Origin: Micavibrio sp.
GTDB taxonomy: Bacteria > Pseudomonadota > Alphaproteobacteria > Micavibrionales > Micavibrionaceae
DNA: 39,153 bases
Direction of reading: 5' to 3'
NCBI GenBank assembly: GCA_002695035.1
Contig: NZNU01000018.1
Coordinates: forward strand, 1-39,153
Shown: positions 1-7,804 of the stretch, piece by piece
Numbering within the stretch: position 1 is the first letter of the stretch
Layout: every line of letters begins with the position of its first letter
Program-made: the position numbers and the translations under genes
Notes under the pieces: model-generated
Seen by the model: only the letters and a program-made list of their open reading frames with translations
Told to the model about the DNA's origin: nothing
The model's database searches: none

Positions 1-335
1 TATGTAACAAAGAGCGCAGTTTATGCACGTCCTTGCATCAGACATGGACAGCGGTTCAGTCAGAAAACAGACCCCGGCGTCTTTTAAGTCCGACTTCAGA
101 AGATAATTATATTTCTAATGGCTGCGTTAATATTGATCCTCAAACCTGGCAAACTGTACTTAATTTGGCGCGTGATAACCGCAGTGGTGGATCACCAAAT
201 ATCCATATGACTGATATGGCGTTATTCATTCTTCCCGAAGATGAAACCAGAACCATGGAATATTTAGGGTTTAGCCAGTCAGCCGGGCTAGAGAGAGAAA
301 ACCAAGCACAAAGCCAAACATCCTCTCCATCCTAA
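1..335 (+). CDS. L,D-transpeptidase-like (YkuD family) protein, C-terminal part only
   Basis: The reading frame is open from base 3 to the stop at 333-335, so the start lies outside the window; 110 residues are visible. The stretch SPTSEDNYISNGCVNI resembles the active-site region of L,D-transpeptidases of the YkuD fold, which have a serine-x-glycine-cysteine motif in which the cysteine attacks the donor peptide. These enzymes make 3-3 cross-links in peptidoglycan or attach proteins to it, in the periplasm. The last 25 residues are rich in Q, S and E and look like a disordered tail. A TTG at base 33 would give a 100-residue protein, but it would lack most of the catalytic domain, so I prefer an edge-truncated longer gene. 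The family is inferred from the motif only; substrate is unknown. Confidence 0.55.
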   Translation, partial: CNKERSLCTSLHQTWTAVQSENRPRRLLSPTSEDNYISNGCVNIDPQTWQTVLNLARDNRSGGSPNIHMTDMALFILPEDETRTMEYLGFSQSAGLERENQAQSQTSSPS

Positions 336-368
336 GCCATTAATCCCAATAGATAAATTTCTATTTTA

Positions 369-397
369 TTGACATAAGTCCATATAACCACTATAAT
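369..397 (+). promoter_or_regulatory. Perfect-consensus sigma70 promoter for the lipoprotein at 423
   Basis: TTGACA at 369-374 and TATAAT at 392-397 are separated by exactly 17 bases, matching the housekeeping sigma70 consensus at all twelve positions. Transcription would start near 404, leaving a leader of about 19 bases that carries AGGAG at 411-415, seven bases before the ATG at 423. The predicted result is strong constitutive expression. Confidence 0.8.
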
Positions 398-422
398 CTT
401 CAACTATAAAAGGAGAATATCA

Positions 423-941
423 ATGGCAGTATCTAATTTTCAAAAAGCAACATTAGCCGGATTATTGACTGGCGCAGCTGTTTTGGGTGGCTGTGCTTCT
501 ACGCCTAAGGTTTTTAATGAAGCATCCTGCCAAACCACAAAAGGCACAGAACATATCTCTTGGGATTTTTCCTGCCTTGAAGTTAATCGCGCTATGGCTT
601 TGGTGGATCAAGCAATTTATGAAGATCGTACCAATCCTTTGCCAGCTGGACAAATACCACGCACCGAAAGAATGATGCATCTGGCCACGGGAGGTGTTGT
701 ACGCTTTAAAATGCAATATGGCGATGAAGGAAAAGAAATGGCCAGACAGGTTCGGAATTTCTTTGAAAGAAAAGCGCCTCATTTATTAGAAGAATATGAT
801 AATTCCATAAATAATTGGGAAGTCTTACTTCAGAGCAATCAATGTTACCGTGCTCAGACCAATGAAGGCGACTATATTGTGTCCTGCTCTAATCAACAAA
901 GCCTTAAAGTCCCGGATAAAAATATAACCTTTAATATATAA
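423..941 (+). CDS. Small secreted lipoprotein of unknown function
   Basis: 172 residues. A short signal peptide ends in the lipobox LGGC, with the lipidated cysteine at residue 24, so the mature protein should be anchored to a membrane facing the periplasm. The mature part has four further cysteines (in SCQTT, SCLEV, NQCYR and SCSNQ), which could form two disulfides. I recognise no domain. The start is well supported: AGGAG lies seven bases upstream of the ATG and a perfect sigma70 promoter lies just before it. The gene stands alone, 87 bases after the L,D-transpeptidase-like gene and 96 bases before the DJ-1 gene. The strong promoter suggests an abundant envelope protein, possibly structural like other small major lipoproteins; that role is inference. 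Confidence 0.75.
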   Translation: MAVSNFQKATLAGLLTGAAVLGGCASTPKVFNEASCQTTKGTEHISWDFSCLEVNRAMALVDQAIYEDRTNPLPAGQIPRTERMMHLATGGVVRFKMQYGDEGKEMARQVRNFFERKAPHLLEEYDNSINNWEVLLQSNQCYRAQTNEGDYIVSCSNQQSLKVPDKNITFNI

Positions 942-1037
942 AGTTCTTTTGCAGGAGTTTCTTCAAGGAACACATCCGTCTTTTTTTCGTTTACCTAATA
1001 GGTTAGGTTTATACCTGACAGAAAGGTTGTAAACGAT

Positions 1038-1727
1038 ATGGCACGGTTGTTATTTATCCTGACAAAGACAACTGAAATGGGAGAAGCGGGCCGCCCGACC
1101 GGTTTCCATTATCAGGAAATGGCAGATGTTTACTATGGCCTATCTGATAGTGGTATAGATATTGATATCGCAACAGTTGAGGGAAAAGAGGCTCACCCCG
1201 CGCCCGATAGTTTCGACAAAGACACAATTTCAAAGAATGAAAAGTCTGTCCAACGCTTTATGAAAGATGAAGCCGCTTTGGAAAAAATAAAAAAGCCTCT
1301 TAATTTATCCAGTTTGAAACCCGACGCTTATGAAGGCGTTTATTTTCCCGGCGGCTATGGTGCGATGTGGGATCTTCCATGCGACAAACACGTCATCAAA
1401 TTTGTAGAGGAAATGAACAATACCGGCAAAATTATTGCTGCGGTTTGCCACGGTCCTGCCGCATTGGTGAATGCCAAAAATAGTGATGGTTTACCCTTGG
1501 TGAAAAACAGGCGCATAAACTGCTTTACGGATGAAGAAGAGCGGGAAATGAATATGCACGATGTCATGCCTTTTCTGTTGGAAAGTAAATTACGCGCATG
1601 TGGCGGCCTGTTTGAAAATGCACCGCCAATGAAATGTCATGTAGCAGAAGACAAAAATTTGATAACAGGCCAAAATCCGGCCTCTGCTGCAAAATTGGCA
1701 AAAATTCTTCTAAGCAAGCTTTCATGA
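1038..1727 (+). CDS. DJ-1/PfpI family class I glutamine amidotransferase-like protein (Hsp31-like)
   Basis: 229 residues. The nucleophile elbow AAVCHGPAAL places the catalytic cysteine at 137 and its histidine at 138, and GRPTGFHYQE supplies the conserved acid near Glu27, as in the Hsp31/glyoxalase III-type branch. FPGGYGAMWD (103-112) is the usual oxyanion-region motif. Family members convert methylglyoxal to D-lactate without cofactor, act as holding chaperones, or have protease or deglycase activity. The length fits the Hsp31-like subgroup, not the short PfpI proteins of about 180 residues. It is cytosolic: no signal peptide is seen. AAAGG lies 11 bases before the ATG. The gene appears monocistronic and converges on the gene at 1778-2113. 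The exact reaction cannot be told from sequence. Confidence 0.85.
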   Translation: MARLLFILTKTTEMGEAGRPTGFHYQEMADVYYGLSDSGIDIDIATVEGKEAHPAPDSFDKDTISKNEKSVQRFMKDEAALEKIKKPLNLSSLKPDAYEGVYFPGGYGAMWDLPCDKHVIKFVEEMNNTGKIIAAVCHGPAALVNAKNSDGLPLVKNRRINCFTDEEEREMNMHDVMPFLLESKLRACGGLFENAPPMKCHVAEDKNLITGQNPASAAKLAKILLSKLS

Positions 1728-1743
1728 AAAAGCTCTAGAAATA

Positions 1744-1769
1744 ACGGGCAGCTTTATCTGGCCGCCCGT
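1744..1769. terminator. Inverted repeat between convergent genes, possible bidirectional terminator
   Basis: ACGGGC at 1744-1749 pairs with GCCCGT at 1764-1769, and the inner bases can add up to three more pairs. The hairpin lies 17 bases after the DJ-1 stop and just before the stop of the opposing gene. The plus-strand downstream sequence is only moderately T-rich, so termination is plausible but not certain. Confidence 0.45.
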
Positions 1770-1777
1770 GACTGTTC

Positions 1778-2113
1778 TTATCTCTTTTCTGATATATATA
1801 CTGTGCCGTTCTCTTCTGCCGCCATTACCGCAACATAAGGTGTGTGATCACTGCCGTTACCCCCTATTGAAAAATCGTAATAAACATTGGCAGGAAAATA
1901 ATGATCGGAAGAGCCGGCTTCTACATTCGCCTCTCCGAATCTGATGTAAACCGGAACATCCGCATAAAGGCTCAAAACCCGTGTAGCACTATCGAAGGGG
2001 GTTGCGTTTCTCGTTGATATTGAGGTCATTGCCGAAACCGTTTTTGCTCCGTCAGGCTTGAGTGCCAATGCAGGTATTACATTGTCATTTGAATCTACTG
2101 GTAAAAGTGTCAT
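1778..2113 (-). CDS. Small hypothetical protein
   Basis: 111 residues, no signal peptide or membrane segment. The N-terminal half is polar and the C-terminal half is rich in beta-prone and aromatic residues. It contains VPVYIRFG and VYYDFSIGG and could be a small beta-sandwich, somewhat like phage decoration or tail proteins, but I do not recognise the family and see no phage genes nearby. AGGAG in the leader, about 7 bases before the ATG, supports the start. It converges on the DJ-1 gene and lies downstream of the wza-wzc unit, separated from it by an intrinsic terminator, so it is probably expressed from its own promoter. Confidence 0.6.
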   Translation of the reverse strand: MTLLPVDSNDNVIPALALKPDGAKTVSAMTSISTRNATPFDSATRVLSLYADVPVYIRFGEANVEAGSSDHYFPANVYYDFSIGGNGSDHTPYVAVMAAEENGTVYISEKR

Positions 2114-2141
2114 TTGGTGTCTCCTTTAAAGTTATAGAAAT

Positions 2142-2168
2142 AAAAAAAACCGCCCAGATGGACGGTTT
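2142..2168 (-). terminator. Rho-independent terminator of the polysaccharide export operon
   Basis: Read on the minus strand, AAACCG and CGGTTT (2163-2168 and 2147-2152) form a six-pair stem, with two more GC pairs inside after one mismatch and a four-base loop. Eight Ts follow directly (A run at 2142-2149 on the plus strand). It lies about 70 bases after the stop of the wzc-like gene and before the start of the next minus-strand gene, as expected for an operon end. Confidence 0.8.
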
Positions 2169-2236
2169 CATTTAAATACAAATATGGCGTTGTTAACCAA
2201 ACAATGTTCTATAATTGTTCTTTTGTCAAGTTTTCT

Positions 2237-4474
2237 TTATTCCTGATAATATTCCCTATAGCGCCCGTAGTAATAAGCCGTGTCCCCATAGCCATATCGC
2301 GCATGTCGTCTCACATCGACTCCGGACAACACAAAAGCCAGGTTTTCGTAGCCAAAGTCAGAAAATTGCTTAACACCGGTCGTCACAACTTCGCGCGGTG
2401 TCTTATCCCACTCAACAATATAAAGAGTGAAATCGGATTCGCTCGCCAGAATTCTGGCATCAGACACGGCCAGCGCTGCGGGTGTATCCAGAATAACAAG
2501 ATCATAAGTTTCCTTGAGGGACTTTATCAATTTGCGCATTTTTTCTGATGAGATAAGATCCAGCGCTGAATTCGCAACCGCGCGCGCACAGATAATATGG
2601 GCGCCGGACGGATCGTCCTTATTGACCACTTGATTTAACTTCATATCGCCTGTCAAATAATCGACAAGGGTTTTTTCGTTAGACATTTTCATGACACGGT
2701 GCAGATTCGGACGCCTTAGGTCACAGTCTATAACAATAACTTTCTCGCCGGATTTTGCGGCAACGCGGCCAAGCCAGGCCGAAATAGTCGTCTTACCCTC
2801 TGCGGGTAATGACGATGTAACTGTCACAACACGCGGGCGACTTGCCTCATCATTACCGGATCTGAGATTTAAAACCATTCGGAGTGTTCTGATGGATTCC
2901 GCAACAGCAGAAGACGGCTTTTTAATAATATAATCCGCGATGCCGTGTTTGGTAACCGACGAATCTGCGGCAGGGATCAGGCCAAAACATGGGTAACCGG
3001 TTCTTTGCTCCAGCTGTGACGCGCTCCTGAAGGCGTTATCAAGTTTTTCCAAAATCAAAACAAAAGCGATTCCAAGGAAAAGAGAAATGGCCGCCGCCAG
3101 GGAAATGATCAAAGGCTTGTTGGGATAGGATGGGTCCTCCGGCACACTCGCATAGGAGAGAACGCGTGCCTCAGGCTCTTCAAGCTGTTCTCTCTGATCG
3201 GAACGCTTGTATGTTTCCAGAAAATTATCAAAGATAAGACGGTTTGATTCTGCCTCGCGCGTCAGTTCACGCAAGTCGATCATAGCCTTGTTTTCGACAC
3301 GTTTTTGTCCCTGCATTTCTGCCAATGCTTTTTGCAGCTCTTCCACGCGCGCATCGGCGACTTCATACTCGGCGCGCACCGCATCGGCAACCTGCTGTGT
3401 TTCACGCCGCAGGGTTGAGCGCAAATCCGCTAACTCGGCATTTATTTTGATAATTGTCGGGTGCTTTGGACCATAACGAGACGATAAATCAGCTTTTTGC
3501 TGTAGCAGCTCCGTTTCTGATCTTTTGAGATCCTGAATATAGCGTGCATTTAAAACATCCGGGCTGGCATCGGCAACACCGGAATTGGCAACATATCCTT
3601 CAGTATCATTTAATCTTGCAAGTGCCTCAGCCCTTTTTGACTTAGCCAGTACAAGCTGTGTGTTCAGTTCTGAAAGTTGCTGTGCGGTCATCTCGAATCG
3701 CGCACCTTCAATCAGGTTATTGCGCGACCTGTAATCTTCGACAGCCTTTTCAGACTGGCGCACCTGCTCCCTTAACGCAGTTAAGCGGTTATCCAGCCAG
3801 TTCGTGACCTTTTGCGTCGCAAGGAATTTCTCCTCGAGGCGCTGCTCCATGTAGACATCCATAACAATATTGGCGACCAGCGCTGCTCTTTGTGGGTCAC
3901 CTGACGTATAGGAAATTTGGATGACATAGGATCCGGGAACCGGCTTTACAGCAAGATTGTTTTGGAAAACGGCAATAGCACGGTTCATTTTATCCGATAA
4001 AACGGGGTTTTCATCCGACGTCATTTCGGTTCTGTAAACTGAAAGGCTTTTAAATTCAGTTTCATTTTCCGCAGGTGTGGTCATAAGGGATTGTGAAGAA
4101 GTCTCATCCTCTGCCATCATGTTGAGGCGCATGATTACACGGCGCGCTGTTTCACGCGACTTCAAAACCTCCACTTCACTTAAAACCAAGGCCGTATCAA
4201 GGCGCATTTCCGACATAAAGTTTTGTAACTCTATGCCTTTCGGATTAATGCTCTCACTCTCGATCATCACAAGAGACTGGGCAGTATACCGTGTCGGAAG
4301 AAGAGACGATATGATGGCTGCAACAGCTACAGTCACCACAACAATACCCATAACAACCCACTTCCTGCGCCATAACAGCATCAAAAGGCGGCGAAGATCG
4401 ACATCCAGCTCATCAAAATGATGCAACATCTTCGGGGAATTATTCGGGTTTTCATTCATTATACGATTATCCAT
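2237..4474 (-). CDS. Wzc-like polysaccharide copolymerase and tyrosine autokinase (BY-kinase)
   Basis: 745 residues. Order of parts: cytosolic N-terminus, membrane helix at about 39-59, Wzz-type domain, long periplasmic coiled coil (about 210-430) with a GNVR-type region, second helix at about 453-474, then a cytosolic P-loop kinase. The kinase has the BY-kinase Walker A (SSLPAEGKTT, Lys561), Walker A' (IVIDCD, 580-585) and Walker B (LVILDT, 659-664) motifs. The C-terminus carries eight tyrosines between 727 and 743, the usual autophosphorylation cluster. Such proteins control chain length and export of capsule or exopolysaccharide together with Wza; cycles of phosphorylation and dephosphorylation drive the process. 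No Wzb-type phosphatase gene is in the window. The gene lies 12 bases after the Wza-like gene and is followed by a terminator. Kinase and transport parts are fused, as in proteobacterial Wzc. Confidence 0.92.
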   Translation of the reverse strand: MDNRIMNENPNNSPKMLHHFDELDVDLRRLLMLLWRRKWVVMGIVVVTVAVAAIISSLLPTRYTAQSLVMIESESINPKGIELQNFMSEMRLDTALVLSEVEVLKSRETARRVIMRLNMMAEDETSSQSLMTTPAENETEFKSLSVYRTEMTSDENPVLSDKMNRAIAVFQNNLAVKPVPGSYVIQISYTSGDPQRAALVANIVMDVYMEQRLEEKFLATQKVTNWLDNRLTALREQVRQSEKAVEDYRSRNNLIEGARFEMTAQQLSELNTQLVLAKSKRAEALARLNDTEGYVANSGVADASPDVLNARYIQDLKRSETELLQQKADLSSRYGPKHPTIIKINAELADLRSTLRRETQQVADAVRAEYEVADARVEELQKALAEMQGQKRVENKAMIDLRELTREAESNRLIFDNFLETYKRSDQREQLEEPEARVLSYASVPEDPSYPNKPLIISLAAAISLFLGIAFVLILEKLDNAFRSASQLEQRTGYPCFGLIPAADSSVTKHGIADYIIKKPSSAVAESIRTLRMVLNLRSGNDEASRPRVVTVTSSLPAEGKTTISAWLGRVAAKSGEKVIVIDCDLRRPNLHRVMKMSNEKTLVDYLTGDMKLNQVVNKDDPSGAHIICARAVANSALDLISSEKMRKLIKSLKETYDLVILDTPAALAVSDARILASESDFTLYIVEWDKTPREVVTTGVKQFSDFGYENLAFVLSGVDVRRHARYGYGDTAYYYGRYREYYQE

Positions 4475-4486
4475 AAAATCAGCCTA

Positions 4487-5242
4487 TCAAAAGAAACGCT
4501 CCTTGATGCGAATTATATCGCCCGGCATAATCTGGTCTTCAGGCTTGAGCATCACGGTAATGTTATCATCTCCCGCAGAACGCACAACCTCAATTTCTTT
4601 GGTCTTGGCGCGATAAGTAAATCCACCACCGACCGCAACAGCGTTTAAAACATTCATCCCATCTATATAGTTATAGCTCCCCGGGCGTCTGACCTCACCC
4701 ATAATGTAAAACGGGCGATATTCTGTGATTTCGATAGACACGCTGGGATCCACCAGATAACCATCGCGTAAACGCTCGGCAATCAGGTCTTCAATTTCAA
4801 TCGGCGTCAATCCCTCAACAGGTATAACGCCAATAAGGGGTACAGAAATATTTCCCTGGCCATCCACCTGATATTGTTTTGACAAAGCCTCCTCCCCATA
4901 AACCGTCATTTCCAAACGGTCACCGGGTCCCACACGATAGGCATTGCGCACAGTCATAGTATCTGGGTCATCCACAAGCAAAACGGTTTCGGCGGGCAAA
5001 ACGTCTTGCACTTCTTCTGAGGACCCTTCAGTTACGATTACCTCTTTCTCAACGATCACTGTCGTGTTTTCGGATTTGGCATTCCTGACAGGCAAAAGAG
5101 GCTCCGCATCCTCGATCACCATCAAGGCGTCCTGATTACCATTGGCATAAACATACTGTCCGGAAACAGCTATAATAACTGCCGAAATTAAAATGCTTAT
5201 ATATAATAGTCGTTTTTTAATAATCATAACCATGAGAACCAT
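4487..5242 (-). CDS. Wza-like polysaccharide export protein (Poly_export plus SLBB domains)
   Basis: 251 residues. An N-terminal hydrophobic stretch (about 11-28) serves as a signal peptide or anchor; a variable acidic linker follows. The Poly_export domain is at about 101-177, starting with the typical YRVGPGDRLEM motif, and one SLBB domain at about 178-228 (FYIMGEVRRPGSY). It should form the periplasmic and outer-membrane channel part of an exopolysaccharide exporter. Unlike E. coli Wza it has no lipobox cysteine and only one SLBB domain, and it lacks the long C-terminal helix that makes the outer-membrane pore, so the pore may come from the beta-barrel protein encoded upstream. Start uncertain: Met1, Met4 and Met6 are all possible and none has a clear Shine-Dalgarno sequence. 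Co-directional with wzc, 12 bases apart. Confidence 0.9.
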   Translation of the reverse strand: MVLMVMIIKKRLLYISILISAVIIAVSGQYVYANGNQDALMVIEDAEPLLPVRNAKSENTTVIVEKEVIVTEGSSEEVQDVLPAETVLLVDDPDTMTVRNAYRVGPGDRLEMTVYGEEALSKQYQVDGQGNISVPLIGVIPVEGLTPIEIEDLIAERLRDGYLVDPSVSIEITEYRPFYIMGEVRRPGSYNYIDGMNVLNAVAVGGGFTYRAKTKEIEVVRSAGDDNITVMLKPEDQIMPGDIIRIKERFF

Positions 5243-5287
5243 GGAGCAAAGAGAATCACTGGAGAATCAAGCTCCTATACATTATTA

Positions 5288-5317
5288 ATAATAATATTGT
5301 TTTGCCCTAATTGACAA
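5288..5317 (-). promoter_or_regulatory. Candidate promoter for the wza-wzc unit
   Basis: On the minus strand TTGTCA (5317-5312) is followed after 18 bases by TATTAT (5293-5288), each five of six to consensus. It lies in the 155-base gap after the beta-barrel gene and would give a leader of about 40 bases. It suggests that wza-wzc can be transcribed separately from the upstream gene. Confidence 0.4.
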
Positions 5318-5397
5318 CACCCCTTTTAAATTTTCTCTAAGCTCGCGACATACTCCTTTTAAATAACTGATATAATTTGTTTTTTCTTCAAAATATT

Positions 5398-6780
5398 TTA
5401 ATATTGGCCCGTCAGCCTCACCATAAAAATGTTTTGATCAAACTCGCTTCCATCGAAAGTACTGTCTTGATTCGTATGGATATATTCGCCTTTTATATTG
5501 AAATACGGACTTGGTCTGTACAAAACGCCCAGACCCAACCTGTATAAGTCATCTTCGCGTGTTATGTTTTCAAAATCACGGTTCAGATATGTTATATACC
5601 CATTAAGAAGCAAATTCCTTTGCAATTCATGATCAACGGTAAAGGTTCCGGCGGTCTGGACAATACCTTGAACGATTTCATTATCCTGCACGATGCTCCG
5701 CGTTACGTTCAGTCCAAGCGTCGTTAACTTAGTAATGTTCCATTCTATATCCGCATCCACCGCAAAGCTTCCCACATCATCAATGCTCTCATCATCGTAA
5801 TTTGTTGCGGCATATCCGACACCGATATCACTCAGCAGAATTCCTTTATAATTTGTTACAATCCCCGCCAATATGCGGCCATTGACACTATCTCTGAACG
5901 TACCCGTATATGTGTTACTGCCATCATCATATATGCTGTCTTCAAATTCTGTTTTTCCGGCTGTCCCGCGAATGAAGGCTGTGTGATTTACAGGAAACTC
6001 GTATGAGGCCTCCAGTTCCAATTCGTTTGTATTAAAATCCGCATCGCTTTTAACCACCCTTACCGATGGATCCCGCAAAGACACCCCGTCATCATATCTT
6101 TTGCGAATGTGTCGCCCTGTTGCCGATAGCCCTATGCGATTTGGCCTGTAGGCAACACCCGCCTCTGCGACCAGCTCGGAAATTTCCAAAGGGTCGCGGG
6201 TGAATACCTGTGATAAATTATCCGCCCTGCTCTGGTGGTCAACAGTATATGTCAGGTTGTAGGGAAGCAGAAGGTCGTGACGCGCCTCAAAATAACCACC
6301 TGCGTTCACGTAATAATTTTCACGATTTTCTGAAGTTTGCTCCAGCTGACGTATAATTTCCGCATTTGCTTGAAGACCAAAAAAATGTCTGTCCTGTAAA
6401 GTTTTGACCGTTATGGCCGGTATAACATGTTCGGCTATATCCGAAGTTTCATTCTCACTGGTCGCATAAAGATTGTCGTTATAAAGTGTTTGAAATGAGA
6501 GTTGGGGCAAAACATTAAGTTTGCCAATAATGACGCCTTTCGGAGCCAGATCAGGAAATTGCCTGTCTTTTACCGGCAGGAAAGTTTCTTCATCAGGTTC
6601 ACGCGCAACCGAGCGTACATCATAGACCTCTCCGAAATTAGCATCTTCTTCGGTGGGTTGATCTATGGATTCAGATGCAGCGGCACTTTTTATACATAAG
6701 GGCATTGCCTGTGCCGCCGCAAAAACAAATAGCAGCAGGCACAGCTTTAAATAGCCGGAATAAGTGTGTTTTACAAACAT
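5398..6780 (-). CDS. Outer-membrane beta-barrel protein of an exopolysaccharide locus
   Basis: 460 residues. A signal peptide is followed by a linker of about 65 residues, then a long series of alternating amphipathic beta strands from about 95 to the end. The last residues (MVRLTGQY) end in an aromatic residue, as in proteins inserted by the Bam complex. It resembles the OMP_b-brl_2 type barrels found in exopolysaccharide and capsule clusters of proteobacteria. Its position directly upstream of wza-wzc, on the same strand, suggests it forms or supports the outer-membrane exit pore for the polymer. Signal peptidase cleavage is probably near AAASES (residues 33-38). The family is judged from strand pattern and context, with no single diagnostic motif; a function as general porin is the main alternative. 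Confidence 0.75.
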   Translation of the reverse strand: MFVKHTYSGYLKLCLLLFVFAAAQAMPLCIKSAAASESIDQPTEEDANFGEVYDVRSVAREPDEETFLPVKDRQFPDLAPKGVIIGKLNVLPQLSFQTLYNDNLYATSENETSDIAEHVIPAITVKTLQDRHFFGLQANAEIIRQLEQTSENRENYYVNAGGYFEARHDLLLPYNLTYTVDHQSRADNLSQVFTRDPLEISELVAEAGVAYRPNRIGLSATGRHIRKRYDDGVSLRDPSVRVVKSDADFNTNELELEASYEFPVNHTAFIRGTAGKTEFEDSIYDDGSNTYTGTFRDSVNGRILAGIVTNYKGILLSDIGVGYAATNYDDESIDDVGSFAVDADIEWNITKLTTLGLNVTRSIVQDNEIVQGIVQTAGTFTVDHELQRNLLLNGYITYLNRDFENITREDDLYRLGLGVLYRPSPYFNIKGEYIHTNQDSTFDGSEFDQNIFMVRLTGQY

Positions 6781-6859
6781 GTTGAGTGCTTTAGAAAAGT
6801 TAAAAGCGTGAATAATAGTGGTGAGAGCACCCCTGAAGAGAGCGCTGGCGAATCACCTA

Positions 6860-6887
6860 ATTATAGCATTCCGAAACATTATGACCA
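6860..6887 (-). promoter_or_regulatory. Candidate promoter for the beta-barrel gene
   Basis: On the minus strand TGGTCA (6887-6882, four of six) is followed after 16 bases by a perfect TATAAT (6865-6860). A leader of about 75 bases would precede the ATG at 6780. It lies just upstream of the export genes and just downstream of the response-regulator gene. Confidence 0.45.
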
Positions 6888-6911
6888 GAGTTTTCCAAAG
6901 AATGTGGATTA

Positions 6912-7721
6912 TTAATTGGCCGAAAAGCTTTTGTTTAAAAGCGTCGCGCCGGACGGAAGCTCAACAAGTCTTAAATTTATAATAACGTCCAGTTCCGGCC
7001 TGTCCTTAAATCCTTTTGCAGCAGACAGATTGTCCACAAAGCGCAAGGTTGCCTCGCGCGGCTCACCTTCAGACGATATCAACAAGAAGAGTACGGCATA
7101 TTCAGCCTCATCCAGCTGGCCCAATATGTCACTTTGTCGCCTTGTGGCCGATAGCTGATGGGCCAGCTTTGCCGTTGCCAGCTTTGCCGCATCGGGGCTA
7201 TCCGCACTTAGCTGCCTGTGATTTTCAACCCTGATAAACAGGCAATATGTTGGCTCTCCATGTCTATCAGCCCTCTCAACACAAGACAGGAAAATCTGGT
7301 TAAAGGCAGATTTTGAAATAATCCCCCTCTCACTCGGATAGTCCGTTTTGAGATCAGACAGCTTCCCCCGAAGCTGTAAAAGATCCGTAGCTTCCAGAAT
7401 AGTTTTTTCCAAAACAGTTGGGTCTGCTGGTTTATTTAAAAATTTATTTGCACCCGCTTTAAGAATATTTTCCGGCTCATCATGGTTGAGCATAATTATG
7501 TAAGGATAGGATTTTGAAGCATTCCGCAGGGCCGTAAAAAACTGGCGCGGCTCTCTTAAAGGCGCAGGGTCGGCGATAACAATCTTGAAATCCTGCTTGC
7601 CTACCATTTGTAGCGCCGCCTCTCGTGAGGTCTCCACCATAACTTCATATCCCATAGATTGCAGTCTTAAGGCAATCTGGTTGCTTGAAGCTTCGTCTCT
7701 GTCAATAAGTAGTATTTTCAC
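6912..7721 (-). CDS. Response regulator with receiver domain and degenerate GGDEF-like domain
   Basis: 269 residues, GTG start. Residues 1-115 form a receiver domain: acidic residues Asp7 and Asp9, phospho-acceptor Asp51 (IVIADP) and conserved Lys97 (NKPAD). Residues about 133-260 have the pattern of a diguanylate cyclase domain (RQSDILGQLDEAEYAVLF matches the usual R-x-D-x-x-x-R-x-GGDEF-x-x-L region), but the signature GGDEF is replaced by LDEAE at 203-207, so c-di-GMP synthesis is unlikely. It may bind a nucleotide or a partner, or act as an output-only scaffold. It lies on the same strand directly upstream of the exopolysaccharide export genes and may control them; that link is inferred from position. 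No histidine kinase gene is nearby, so it depends on a kinase elsewhere. Confidence 0.8.
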   Translation of the reverse strand: MKILLIDRDEASSNQIALRLQSMGYEVMVETSREAALQMVGKQDFKIVIADPAPLREPRQFFTALRNASKSYPYIIMLNHDEPENILKAGANKFLNKPADPTVLEKTILEATDLLQLRGKLSDLKTDYPSERGIISKSAFNQIFLSCVERADRHGEPTYCLFIRVENHRQLSADSPDAAKLATAKLAHQLSATRRQSDILGQLDEAEYAVLFLLISSEGEPREATLRFVDNLSAAKGFKDRPELDVIINLRLVELPSGATLLNKSFSAN

Positions 7722-7804
7722 AATTTGAATCCGTTGAAACAGTTTGGCCTTTTTCTATATTTTCACGAAAGCAGCAATTTGGAAAGGGTCAAAATACCAA
7801 GGCA

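Noticed and set aside
943-987. GTTC...GAAC stem followed by a T run, as terminator of the lipoprotein gene.
   Set aside because: The stem is short with GT pairs, and nine bases lie between stem and T run, which does not fit an intrinsic terminator well.
1778-2113. A phage tail or capsid decoration gene as a sign of prophage.
   Set aside because: Only a vague beta-sandwich impression; no integrase, terminase, tail or lysis gene is nearby.
5337-5351. Four-codon reading frame (ATG-TCG-CGA-GCT-TAG on the minus strand) with AGGAG, as a leader peptide of wza.
   Set aside because: AGGAG is only one base from the ATG, and there is no run of regulatory codons or alternative hairpins to suggest attenuation.
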